From Spirochaetaceae bacterium (GTDB lineage: Bacteria > Spirochaetota > Spirochaetia > Treponematales > Breznakiellaceae), in NCBI GenBank assembly GCA_031256815.1, contig JAIRPU010000064.1, positions 1 to 5,661 of the forward strand: 5,661 nt of DNA, written 5' to 3'. The notes beneath the pieces are model-generated. The model saw only the letters and a list, made by a program, of their open reading frames with translations, was not told the origin of the DNA and searched no databases. This document shows positions 1-5,510 of this stretch, piece after piece (within the stretch, counting starts at the first letter, position 1; the number at the start of each line of letters is the position of its first letter). The position numbers and the translations under genes are program-made.

Positions 1-102
1 TATCACAACTACAGACCCCATGCCGCGCTAGGTTTCTTGACTCCTGCACAGTTCCACGCTAACATCAACCTATCCATTCCGCCTCCAGCAAGTGTCCTAT
101 AG
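1..102 (+). CDS. IS3-family transposase, C-terminal fragment (5' end outside window)
   Basis: Frame 1 is open from the first base to a TAG at 100-102 and gives 33 residues starting YHNYRPHAALGFLTP. The pattern Y-x-x-x-RPH-x-x-LG-x-x-TP is the hallmark of the extreme C-terminus of the integrase-core (DDE) transposases of the IS3 family and its relatives, just after the catalytic domain. The catalytic residues themselves lie upstream of the window and cannot be judged. The stop codon falls inside the probable terminal inverted repeat, as is common for the orfB product of IS3-type elements. The enzyme would cut and join the ends of its own element. Family-level identity is fairly secure; the subgroup and whether the full gene is intact are unknown. 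Confidence 0.8.
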   Translation, partial: YHNYRPHAALGFLTPAQFHANINLSIPPPASVL

Positions 103-118
103 GTAGTGATAATGTACA
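1..118 (+). mobile_element. Right end of an IS3-family insertion sequence
   Basis: The transposase tail is followed at once by a probable right terminal inverted repeat at about 92-118. It contains GTCC at 94-97 and ends in TGTACA at 113-118. Read inward from the outside it begins TGTACA and reaches GGAC about 20 nt later, the same layout as IS150-like ends of the IS3 family (5'-TG...CA-3' termini). The boundary at 118 is inferred from this pattern, because the left end and the target duplication are outside the window. If it is right, the host sequence starts at 119, seven bases before the -35 box of the tRNA promoter. Confidence 0.6.
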
Positions 119-124
119 AGCTTA

Positions 125-154
125 TTGACAGTGTAATTTCTTGTTAGCTATAAT
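125..154 (+). promoter_or_regulatory. Consensus sigma-70 promoter of the tRNA-Thr/tRNA-Tyr unit
   Basis: A perfect TTGACA at 125-130 and a perfect TATAAT at 149-154 are separated by 18 bp. Transcription should start near 161, giving a leader of about 50 nt before tRNA-Thr. Perfect -35 and -10 boxes are typical of stable-RNA promoters. The -35 box lies only seven bases from the inferred insertion-sequence end, so any upstream activating sequence has probably been replaced by IS DNA. Confidence 0.85.
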
Positions 155-188
155 GATAACCAAGTACCGGTATTGATAAAAACATAAA

Positions 189-202
189 GATACTTTAGTA
201 TC
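189..202. repeat. Short inverted repeat in the tRNA leader
   Basis: GATACT (189-194) and AGTATC (197-202) are perfect complements around a two-base centre. The repeat lies between the promoter and tRNA-Thr and ends ten bases before the mature tRNA. It could be a processing or structural element of the precursor RNA, but the arms are short and chance is possible. Confidence 0.35.
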
Positions 203-211
203 CAGCATTGC

Positions 212-284
212 GCCGTCTTAGCTCAGCTGGTAGAGCACTTGACTTGTAATCATGAGGTCTCCGGTTCGATTCCGGGAGACGGCT
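212..284 (+). tRNA. tRNA-Thr (anticodon TGT)
   Basis: The 7-bp acceptor stem pairs 212-218 with 277-283 with no mismatch; the discriminator base is T284 and CCA is not encoded. The D-arm stem is GCTC (221-224) with GAGC (233-236). The anticodon loop is 243-249 with TGT at 245-247, which reads ACA and by wobble other Thr codons. The T arm is 260-276 with loop TTCGATT. The anticodon stem (238-242 with 250-254) has a T-T mismatch at its second pair (239 against 253). The gene is followed ten bases later by tRNA-Tyr and is probably co-transcribed with it. Confidence 0.97.
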
Positions 285-294
285 TAAAAAATTG

Positions 295-376
295 GGGGAG
301 ATTCCCGAGTGGCCAAAGGGAACAGACTGTAAATCTGTCGGCTCCGCCTTCCAAGGTTCGAATCCTTGTCTCCCCA
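295..376 (+). tRNA. tRNA-Tyr (anticodon GTA)
   Basis: This is a class II tRNA of 82 nt. The acceptor stem pairs 295-301 with 369-375 perfectly and the discriminator is A376. The anticodon stem ACAGA/TCTGT (322-326, 334-338) encloses loop 327-333 with GTA at 329-331. A long variable arm occupies about 339-351, with a GGC/GCC stem, as expected for bacterial tRNA-Tyr. The T arm is CAAGG, TTCGAAT, CCTTG (352-368). CCA is not encoded. No hairpin with a T tract follows, so where this tRNA transcript ends is not clear. Confidence 0.97.
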
Positions 377-402
377 AAAATTGTGCTGTTTCGTGTTTAA
401 AA

Positions 403-430
403 TTGACGTAACGGCGGCAAGATTTATAAA
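403..430 (+). promoter_or_regulatory. Candidate sigma-70 promoter for the spsF-like operon
   Basis: TTGACG (403-408) and TATAAA (425-430) are separated by 16 bp, each one base from consensus. Transcription would start near 437 and leave a leader of about 85 nt before the first gene. Read-through from the tRNA promoter is an alternative, because no terminator is visible after tRNA-Tyr. Confidence 0.5.
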
Positions 431-476
431 CCGGCTCCGCCTTATGGCCAAACGAGCCATGCGGCTTTGTCCGGTT
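429..476 (+). other. Nested stem-loop in the spsF-like leader
   Basis: Three nested arms share one axis: AACCGG (429-434) with CCGGTT (471-476), CCG (437-439) with CGG (462-464), and ATGGC (444-448) with GCCAT (456-460). A second small hairpin follows, AGATTG (484-489) with CAATCT (497-502). No T tract follows either, so neither is a standard terminator. The larger one overlaps the predicted start of transcription. A role as a processing or regulatory structure is speculative. Confidence 0.4.
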
Positions 477-523
477 CAACGGCAGATTGTTTGGTTCAAT
501 CTGAATAAAAGATTTGGGATAAA

Positions 524-1207
524 ATGCGAATGAAAACCGCGTTGATTTTGCAAGCGCGAGTTGATTCTTCAAGACTGCCTGGGAAGGCGCTTTTACCGCT
601 GGAAGATGAACCGCTTGTGTTTAGAGTTATGGAAGCGCTTTTGCGTGTTCCAGCAGATTTGCATATTTTGGCTTGTCCTGAAGATGCAAAAGAAGCTTTT
701 GCTTTACCGGCAAAACGCGCCGGATTTTTGCTTTTTACCGGCCCCAAAGATGATGTGCTTGCGCGATATGCCGCCGCAGTAAGATTTTTTGAACTTGTCC
801 TGCCTTATGCGCGTATTATACGCGCTACAGGCGATAACCCTTTTGTGTTTGCCGATGCCGCATGGCGGATTAACGAAGAAGCGGCGGCTTTAGACGCAGA
901 CTACTCTGCATATTCGGGGCTGCCATACGGAGCGGGGGTTGAGTCGGTTGCGGTTAAGGCGCTGCTTCGCGCGGATAACGAGGCGCACGAGCATTACGAG
1001 CGTGAACACGTATGCCCCTACCTTTACACAAAAGCCGGTTTTAAATTGCACAGGCCGCTTGCCCCAAAAGAATGGCAGGCGGATTACAGCGTTACTGTGG
1101 ATACAAAAGACGAATATGAACGCGCAATAAAATTCTACAATCTGCTGCCTAAAACTGAAGAGCGCTACCTTGGCGCAACTATTAACAAACATTTATGTCC
1201 AAACTGA
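524..1207 (+). CDS. SpsF-like cytidylyltransferase family protein (CTP_transf_3 type)
   Basis: This 227-residue cytoplasmic protein belongs by motif to the CMP-sugar synthetase/SpsF group of nucleotidyltransferases, which activate acidic sugars with CTP for surface polysaccharide or glycan synthesis. The N-terminal nucleotide-binding signature is LILQARVDSSRLPGK (residues 7-21). Then come GPKDDVLARY (73-82), RATGDNP (100-106), a glycine-rich GAGVE (136-140), EREHVCPYLY (159-168) and a late acidic VDTKDEYE (192-199). Length fits single-domain SpsF proteins. The true start may be the second ATG at 530 (MKTALILQAR), the usual N-terminus of the family. The only Shine-Dalgarno-like sequence, GGGA at 516-519, is 4 nt from the first ATG and 10 nt from the second. 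Its stop overlaps the next gene by 13 nt. No sugar-synthesis genes are nearby, so the substrate is unknown. Confidence 0.85.
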   Translation: MRMKTALILQARVDSSRLPGKALLPLEDEPLVFRVMEALLRVPADLHILACPEDAKEAFALPAKRAGFLLFTGPKDDVLARYAAAVRFFELVLPYARIIRATGDNPFVFADAAWRINEEAAALDADYSAYSGLPYGAGVESVAVKALLRADNEAHEHYEREHVCPYLYTKAGFKLHRPLAPKEWQADYSVTVDTKDEYERAIKFYNLLPKTEERYLGATINKHLCPN

Positions 1208-2841
1208 TTTTTACGCTGTTGTTTGCAGTGGCGTTTAACGCTGCCGCAGACCCTGTGCTTCGCTGGCGTGAACCTTTAAATGGCGCAATAATAAGCGGAA
1301 TTTCCGCCCAGCTTGGGTCGGTAGTCGCCGTTGCGGAAGGCGGCAGCATACTTGCGTTTGGCGAAGACGGAAAACCATTTTGGAATTATCAGATTCGCGG
1401 ACGTTTTTTGCCTTATTTTACGCGTTCGCGTATGTCGGCTTCTTATGTTTGCCGTTCCAACGGTGATTTTATCGCGCTGAACCGTTCCGGTCTTGTGCAG
1501 TGGCGTTTATCCCTTGGTGAACCGCTTGCCGCCCAGCCGCTTTGCGGATGGGACGAACGTTTGTTTATTGTTTTAAAAAACAAAATCCTCTGTTTTACCG
1601 CTTCCGGACAGCGTTTGTGGACGCGGGCAATAGAAGCGCCGCCTGATAGCGACCCTCAGCTTGACGGCGAAGGCGGTTTTTTAATGCTGCTTGAAAATAA
1701 CTCGATTCTTATTTTAAGCCCCTTTGGAGAGCAAAAAATCATAAAACTTTCCGAAAAACCCGCTCTTTTAACGCCTGTTACATTGAACGGCGGAGAGCGT
1801 ATTTTGGCGGTTTATGGTGACGGCAGAATGGAGCTTTATCAAAAAAACGGCCGGCAGCAGGGCAAACTTTTACATTTGGGCAAAGCGCCGCTTGCGGCCG
1901 CATCGCACCGTTCAAATGTGGCCGTGCAGCTTGTTTCGGGAGAGCTTGCGCTGTTAGATGTTGAAAGCGCTCAAATTTTATGGAGAGCAGCGTCCCGTCC
2001 GGGAGTTGGGGCAGCGGGGAACCGTTCCCAAAAAATCAATATTCGTTTTGATGCCGAAGCCAAATTGGTTTATGTGCTTTCAATTACAGGTGTTGCGGCG
2101 TTTTCGCTTGTTAACGGAGAAGAAATGTGGACGCTGCGGCTGGAAAATGCCGCCGTGTCGCCGGCAATAGATGAAGGATATGTGTTTTGCGGCGGGCGCG
2201 ACTGGATATTTTACGCTTATGACGCCGAAGGGCGGCCGCGTAAACAGGAAGTTCGCCCGAATCTGCCCGCGCCCGGTAATTACGGACTTGGGCGCGCTCC
2301 TGGTTTTAGAGAGTGGTCTGCCATAAAAGATACTTTTAACGAAGATTTTGAGATGTTCCTTGAAGATTCCGCAAAAGCAATAAAAAGCGGGAATATTGGA
2401 GCGGATGAACCGGCTGTAATTCGTATTTTACTTGGCGTTTTGGGAGACGCAAAGTTGATTCAGACTGAGCGTATAAAAGCGGCAAAGCTTTTAGGAATTG
2501 CCGGCTCTGTCGAAATAATTCCATATCTTGCCCGAAGGCTGACGCTAGATACAGAAATCTCGGTAAAGGCGGAAATCGCGCTTGCGCTTGGACGCATAGG
2601 CGCAGACCCACAGGGGCGTGTAATGTCCGGATTTTCGCGCTTAATCGAATTAAACCGCGATGGGCAGAACGAGTCGCTGCTTTCCGCCCTGGCCTCGGCT
2701 ATAGGCAGTATAAGCAAATTTTCCGGCCCGCCGGTCAGCGAACACGCCGTTAAACTGCTTGTAGAACTTAGCGAAATAAAGCGTTCGCCAGCTGTTCAGC
2801 ATGAAGCGCGGCGTGAACTTGACAGGCTTTCAAAGCATTAG
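1195..2841 (+). CDS. Exported PQQ-like beta-propeller protein with C-terminal HEAT-type repeats
   Basis: The 548-residue product starts with a type I signal peptide: Lys3, hydrophobic LIFTLLFAVAF, and a probable cut after NAAA near residue 18. There is no lipobox cysteine, so a soluble periplasmic or envelope-associated location is inferred. Eight propeller-type strand segments with a D/N-G turn, several carrying a following Trp, are visible near residues 52-69, 92-111, 131-149, 171-191, 212-233, 251-270, 300-324 and 337-359. This suggests an eight-bladed propeller like BamB. The catalytic residues of true quinoprotein dehydrogenases are not evident. From about 405 to 548 the protein is helical, with about four HEAT-like units (for example RIKAAKLLGIAG and SVKAEIALALGRIGA). 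Both modules usually bind proteins, so a scaffold or assembly role is inferred. The start overlaps the spsF-like gene by 13 nt and has no visible Shine-Dalgarno sequence, which suggests translational coupling. The specific function is not recognised. Confidence 0.8.
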   Translation: MSKLIFTLLFAVAFNAAADPVLRWREPLNGAIISGISAQLGSVVAVAEGGSILAFGEDGKPFWNYQIRGRFLPYFTRSRMSASYVCRSNGDFIALNRSGLVQWRLSLGEPLAAQPLCGWDERLFIVLKNKILCFTASGQRLWTRAIEAPPDSDPQLDGEGGFLMLLENNSILILSPFGEQKIIKLSEKPALLTPVTLNGGERILAVYGDGRMELYQKNGRQQGKLLHLGKAPLAAASHRSNVAVQLVSGELALLDVESAQILWRAASRPGVGAAGNRSQKINIRFDAEAKLVYVLSITGVAAFSLVNGEEMWTLRLENAAVSPAIDEGYVFCGGRDWIFYAYDAEGRPRKQEVRPNLPAPGNYGLGRAPGFREWSAIKDTFNEDFEMFLEDSAKAIKSGNIGADEPAVIRILLGVLGDAKLIQTERIKAAKLLGIAGSVEIIPYLARRLTLDTEISVKAEIALALGRIGADPQGRVMSGFSRLIELNRDGQNESLLSALASAIGSISKFSGPPVSEHAVKLLVELSEIKRSPAVQHEARRELDRLSKH

Positions 2842-2848
2842 TACAGGA

Positions 2849-2864
2849 TGGCATAGTTCTTGCT
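2849..2864 (+). promoter_or_regulatory. Sigma-54 (RpoN) promoter of glnN
   Basis: The sequence TGGCATAGTTCTTGCT matches the sigma-54 consensus TGGCAC-N5-TTGCW. GG at 2850-2851 (-24) and GC at 2862-2863 (-12) are exactly ten bases apart. Transcription should start about 12 nt after the -12 element, near 2875, giving a leader of about 38 nt. Sigma-54 promoters need an upstream enhancer-binding activator such as NtrC. Its site would lie inside the end of the preceding gene, and no clear palindrome of that type was recognised there. A TATAAT at 2873-2878 overlaps the start point but has no matching -35 box. Confidence 0.75.
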
Positions 2865-2900
2865 GGATACTATATAATTTTATAAGAAAAATACATTTAC

Positions 2901-2905
2901 GGAGG
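2901..2905 (+). promoter_or_regulatory. Ribosome binding site of glnN
   Basis: A strong GGAGG lies seven bases before the ATG at 2913. This fixes the start and contrasts with the weak or missing Shine-Dalgarno sequences of the two upstream genes, which suggests high expression of glnN. Confidence 0.9.
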
Positions 2906-2912
2906 ATTTTTT

Positions 2913-5033
2913 ATGTCGGAGATTGATTTTATCAAAACGCCCGTATCCGAAATTTACGGGTCAAATTGTTTTTCAAACGCGCTTATGCGTGAAAGGCTGC
3001 CTAAAAACATCTACAAGGAAATTCGCGCGGTACAGGCCGGCGAAAAAGAGCTTACATTGGAAGTGGCCGAAGTAGTTGCCGCCGCTATGCGCGATTGGGC
3101 AATTTCAAAAGGCGCTACTCATTATACCCACTGGTTTCAGCCTTTAACGGGGCTTACCGCCGAAAAGCACGACAGCTTTATTGCGCCTACCGGAGACGGA
3201 CGGGTTATTATGGAGTTTTCCGGAAAGGAACTTATCAAAGGCGAGCCGGATGCATCGAGCTTTCCTTCCGGCGGGCTTCGCGCCACATTCGAAGCGCGCG
3301 GCTACACCGCATGGGATGTAACCAGTCCTGCATTTCTAAAACAGGACAAAACGGGAACTACGCTTTGCATACCTACGGCGTTTATTTCGTATTACGGGCA
3401 CGCTCTTGATAAAAAAGTCCCGCTTCTGCGCTCAATGGACGCTTTAAACAAGCAGGCGCTGCGCGTACTGCACGCATTGGGAAACACAAGCGCAAAGCGT
3501 GTTTATACTACCGTGGGGCCGGAACAAGAGTATTTTCTTGTTGATAAATTTTATTTTGACCAAAGGCCGGATCTTCTGCTTACAGGGCGCAGTGTTTTTG
3601 GGAATGTGCCTGCAAAAGGGCAGGAAATGGAAGATCAGTATTTTGGCTCGATAAAAGAGCGTGTAGCGGTGTTTATGCGTGAATTAAATTACGAGCTTTG
3701 GAAGGTTGGCATTTCGGCAAAGACGCAGCATAACGAAGTAGCGCCAAATCAATTTGAAATTGCGCCGATTTTTTCCAGTACCTCGCAGGCGGTTGACGCG
3801 AATCAGCTTGTAATGGAGACGATTCAAACAGTGGCGTTAAGGCATGGTATGCAGGCGCTTCTGCACGAAAAACCCTTTGCCGGTGTAAACGGCTCCGGCA
3901 AACACAATAACTGGTCAATGTCTACAGATGACGGAATAAATCTGCTTGAACCCGGCGAAAATCCTGAATCCAACGCGCGGTTTCTTTTATTTACCACTGC
4001 AGTTATAGAAGCGGTCGACCGATATGCGCTGCTTTTACGTTCCAGCGTTGCGACAAGCGGAAACGAACACAGGCTTGGTGCAAACGAAGCGCCTCCCGCC
4101 ATAGTTTCCGTATTTTTTGGCGGGCCGCTTACAGAAATTTTTGATAATATTGCCGATGGAAAAAACTCTGCGCAGAGCGCTTCTACAGGTACAATTCAAC
4201 TTGGCGTAACCAGCCTTCCCAAACTTCCAAAAGACGTCTCTGACCGTAACCGTACAAGCCCATTTGCGTTTACCGGCAACAAGTTTGAATTCCGGATGGT
4301 TGGCTCTTCGCAGTCTATAGCTACGCCAAATACTTACATAAATGTAGCTGTTGCGCAGGTTTTGAAGGAATTTGCGGATAAACTTGAAAAATCGGGCGAT
4401 AAAAACAAGGCGATTCACGAGATTATAAAAGAATCTTACAGTAAACACCGCCGCGTTGTGTTCAACGGCAATGGCTATTCAGATGAATGGGTAAAAGAAG
4501 CTGAACGCCGCGGGCTGCCAAATATTAAAAGCGCGCCGGATTCTCTGCAAACGCTTGTTTCGACCGAAGTTGTCCAGCTTTTTGAAGCGCATCATGTACT
4601 TACAAAAGAAGAAATGGAAAGCCGCTTCCACATATATTTGGAAAAATATTCAAAGCAGCTCAACATTGAAGCGGGCATTATGATTGAACTTGCCCGAAAG
4701 AGTATTTTTCCTGCGGTATCCGGTTATGCGGCGGAGCTTGCCGGAGATGCGGCGGCTTTAGCGGCAATTTCTGCGGATTCCAAGGCGCAGGAGAAGGCGG
4801 CCAAAACGATAGCGTCTCTGGCTGGCGAACTTGAAGCGGAAACGGTAAAACTTGAAGCGGCGCTTGCCGGCGCGCGCGAAATTGAGGATGCGTTTGCGCA
4901 GGCAAAAATGTTTAACGGCAAAGTTAAAACCGCAATGGCCGCGGTACGCGAAAAAGCGGACGCGCTTGAAAAGCTCGTTGCGCGGGATGCATGGCCTTTC
5001 CCCGGATACGAAGATCTGCTGTTTAGACTTTAA
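2913..5033 (+). CDS. glnN: Type III glutamine synthetase
   Basis: This enzyme joins ammonia to glutamate using ATP to make glutamine, the main entry point for nitrogen in the cytoplasm. Members of the GSIII class form large dodecamers and have subunits of about 700 residues; this one has 706 and looks complete. GSIII landmarks appear in order: the N-terminal THWFQPLTG near residue 70, GPEQEYF at 202-208, NEVAPNQFEIAP at 274-285, the ATP-site motif NGSGKHNNWS at 326-335, GNEHRLGANEAPP at 383-395, and EFRMVGSSQS near 459-468. The acidic metal and substrate residues and the arginines expected in these motifs are present. The C-terminus (about 610-690) is an Ala/Glu/Lys-rich, probably coiled helical stretch ending WPFPGYEDLLF, also typical of the class. 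The start is fixed by GGAGG at 2901. The gene stands alone behind a sigma-54 promoter, so nitrogen-responsive control is likely. No PII or amtB gene is in view. Confidence 0.97.
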   Translation: MSEIDFIKTPVSEIYGSNCFSNALMRERLPKNIYKEIRAVQAGEKELTLEVAEVVAAAMRDWAISKGATHYTHWFQPLTGLTAEKHDSFIAPTGDGRVIMEFSGKELIKGEPDASSFPSGGLRATFEARGYTAWDVTSPAFLKQDKTGTTLCIPTAFISYYGHALDKKVPLLRSMDALNKQALRVLHALGNTSAKRVYTTVGPEQEYFLVDKFYFDQRPDLLLTGRSVFGNVPAKGQEMEDQYFGSIKERVAVFMRELNYELWKVGISAKTQHNEVAPNQFEIAPIFSSTSQAVDANQLVMETIQTVALRHGMQALLHEKPFAGVNGSGKHNNWSMSTDDGINLLEPGENPESNARFLLFTTAVIEAVDRYALLLRSSVATSGNEHRLGANEAPPAIVSVFFGGPLTEIFDNIADGKNSAQSASTGTIQLGVTSLPKLPKDVSDRNRTSPFAFTGNKFEFRMVGSSQSIATPNTYINVAVAQVLKEFADKLEKSGDKNKAIHEIIKESYSKHRRVVFNGNGYSDEWVKEAERRGLPNIKSAPDSLQTLVSTEVVQLFEAHHVLTKEEMESRFHIYLEKYSKQLNIEAGIMIELARKSIFPAVSGYAAELAGDAAALAAISADSKAQEKAAKTIASLAGELEAETVKLEAALAGAREIEDAFAQAKMFNGKVKTAMAAVREKADALEKLVARDAWPFPGYEDLLFRL

Positions 5034-5040
5034 TTTTTCG

Positions 5041-5075
5041 CCGGCCGCACACGTGCTGCCGGTGTGTGCGGCCGG
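5041..5075. repeat. 12-bp perfect inverted repeat just after glnN
   Basis: The arm at 5041-5052 (CCGGCCGCACAC) pairs perfectly with 5064-5075 around an 11-nt loop. It begins seven bases after the glnN stop. It could stall or protect the 3' end of the glnN mRNA, but no T tract follows it, so it is not a standard terminator. It overlaps the first bases of the 84-bp tandem repeat. Confidence 0.7.
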
Positions 5076-5250
5076 TGGTGGCCGTCGCTTCGCGGCCTGC
5101 TAAAGCGCAACGTGCTTTCGCAGGCTGCCGACAGAGGCCGCTGCGCGAAGCGCGGCCGGTGGTGGCCGTCGCTTCGCGACCTGCGAAAGCGCATTGCGCT
5201 TTCGCAGGCTGCCGATAGAAGCCGCCGCGAAGCGCTGCCGGTGGTGACCG
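5070..5250. repeat. Tandem 84-bp palindromic repeat (two units plus a partial third)
   Basis: Unit 1 is 5070-5153. Unit 2 begins exactly 84 bp later at 5154 and runs to about 5235 with a 2-nt deletion near its end. A third start, about 15 bp with two changes, is at 5236-5250. Each unit folds on itself. The inner hairpin is 29 nt: in unit 2, 5180-5193 pairs with 5195-5208, 14 bp with a single central base. In unit 1 the same span, 5096-5124, has decayed with mismatches. The outer arm GCTTCGCG pairs with CGCGAAGC (5087-5094 with 5144-5151; 5171-5178 with 5226-5233). This nested layout resembles REP/BIME or MITE-like elements. No transposase accompanies it here. Confidence 0.85.
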
Positions 5251-5280
5251 AAATATGTGACTGAAAGCTGAAATAGGATA

Positions 5281-5317
5281 GCAATAAAAATCCTTGTGGA
5301 TTTTTATTGCCTTTTAT
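5281..5317 (+). terminator. AT-rich hairpin, candidate terminator of the glnN transcript
   Basis: A perfect 13-bp stem (5281-5293 with 5298-5310) closes a TTGT loop and is followed by CTTTTAT. The stem is AT-rich and the T run is only four bases, so the match to an intrinsic terminator is moderate. It lies about 250 nt after the glnN stop, so the mRNA would include the whole tandem repeat. The reverse strand has no T run after the stem. Confidence 0.5.
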
Positions 5318-5318
5318 G

Positions 5319-5345
5319 GCCGCGCCGCGTCGCGGCGCGGCTTTA
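5319..5345 (+). repeat. GC-only 23-bp palindrome followed by TTTAT
   Basis: The arm at 5319-5329 pairs perfectly with 5331-5341 around one base, giving a very stable GC hairpin of about ten pairs with a three-base loop. TTTAT follows. It starts two bases after the previous hairpin's T run, so the two may act as a double terminator. Confidence 0.65.
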
Positions 5346-5351
5346 TCGCAG

Positions 5352-5387
5352 GCGGGGGTATTCTTTGCGTGCAAAGCATAACCCCGC
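5352..5387. repeat. 36-bp imperfect palindrome
   Basis: The 36 bases fold on themselves with 15 pairs and two mismatches (5358 against 5381, 5362 against 5377) around a GT centre. The arms begin GCGGGG and end CCCCGC, with CTTTGC/GCAAAG next to the centre. The sequence is unrelated to the 84-bp units, so it may be a second repeat family or a protein-binding site. Confidence 0.65.
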
Positions 5388-5400
5388 TCCCACCTCACGC

Positions 5401-5435
5401 CCCCGGCCGCACCCGCGCAGCGGGGGCGGCCGGGG
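5401..5435. repeat. GC-rich inverted repeat (10 bp plus 4 bp)
   Basis: CCCCGGCCGC at 5401-5410 pairs perfectly with 5426-5435. After one mismatch the stem continues with 5412-5415 against 5421-5424. No T run follows. It directly precedes the third copy of the repeat core. Confidence 0.6.
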
Positions 5436-5440
5436 ACACG

Positions 5441-5488
5441 GCCTGCGAAAGCGCATAGCGCTTTCGCAGGCAGCCGATAGAGGCCGCT
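5441..5488. repeat. Third, separate copy of the 84-bp repeat core
   Basis: The 29-nt hairpin at 5442-5470 (13-bp perfect arms, ATA centre) and the following stretch to about 5488 closely match units 1 and 2, including the GCCGATAGAGGCCGC tail at 5473-5487. The left outer arm GCTTCGCG is missing and the right flank diverges into GCCGC-TTC-GCGGC (5483-5495). This shows that the core can occur away from the tandem array. Confidence 0.8.
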
Positions 5489-5510
5489 TCGCGGCGCGGC
5501 GCGGCAGTGT

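Noticed and set aside
196..207. 12-bp sequence that recurs in reverse complement at 2861-2872
   Set aside because: A 12-base match between two places in a window of this size is expected about once by chance, and the contexts are unrelated.
195..572. Long minus-strand open frame across the two tRNA genes
   Set aside because: It runs antisense through both tRNAs and into the spsF-like gene, so it is a by-product of the tRNA sequences, with no ribosome binding site and no recognisable domain.
2794..2818. GTTCA...TGAAC inverted repeat upstream of the sigma-54 promoter as an activator site
   Set aside because: The arms are five bases and lie inside coding sequence; it does not resemble the NtrC or NifA consensus and is only about 60 bp from the start point.
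2873..2878. TATAAT as a sigma-70 promoter for glnN
   Set aside because: No acceptable -35 box lies 16-18 bp upstream and there is no extended -10 TG; the sigma-54 match is far better. It may just be AT-rich start-site DNA.
5034..5075. First hairpin after glnN as an intrinsic terminator
   Set aside because: The T run comes before the stem, not after it, on the + strand, and the minus strand has A residues after the stem.
5064..5264. 66-codon + strand open frame as a real gene
   Set aside because: It starts with GTG without a Shine-Dalgarno sequence and is made entirely of the 84-bp repeat, so it is listed only as an oddity of the repeat.
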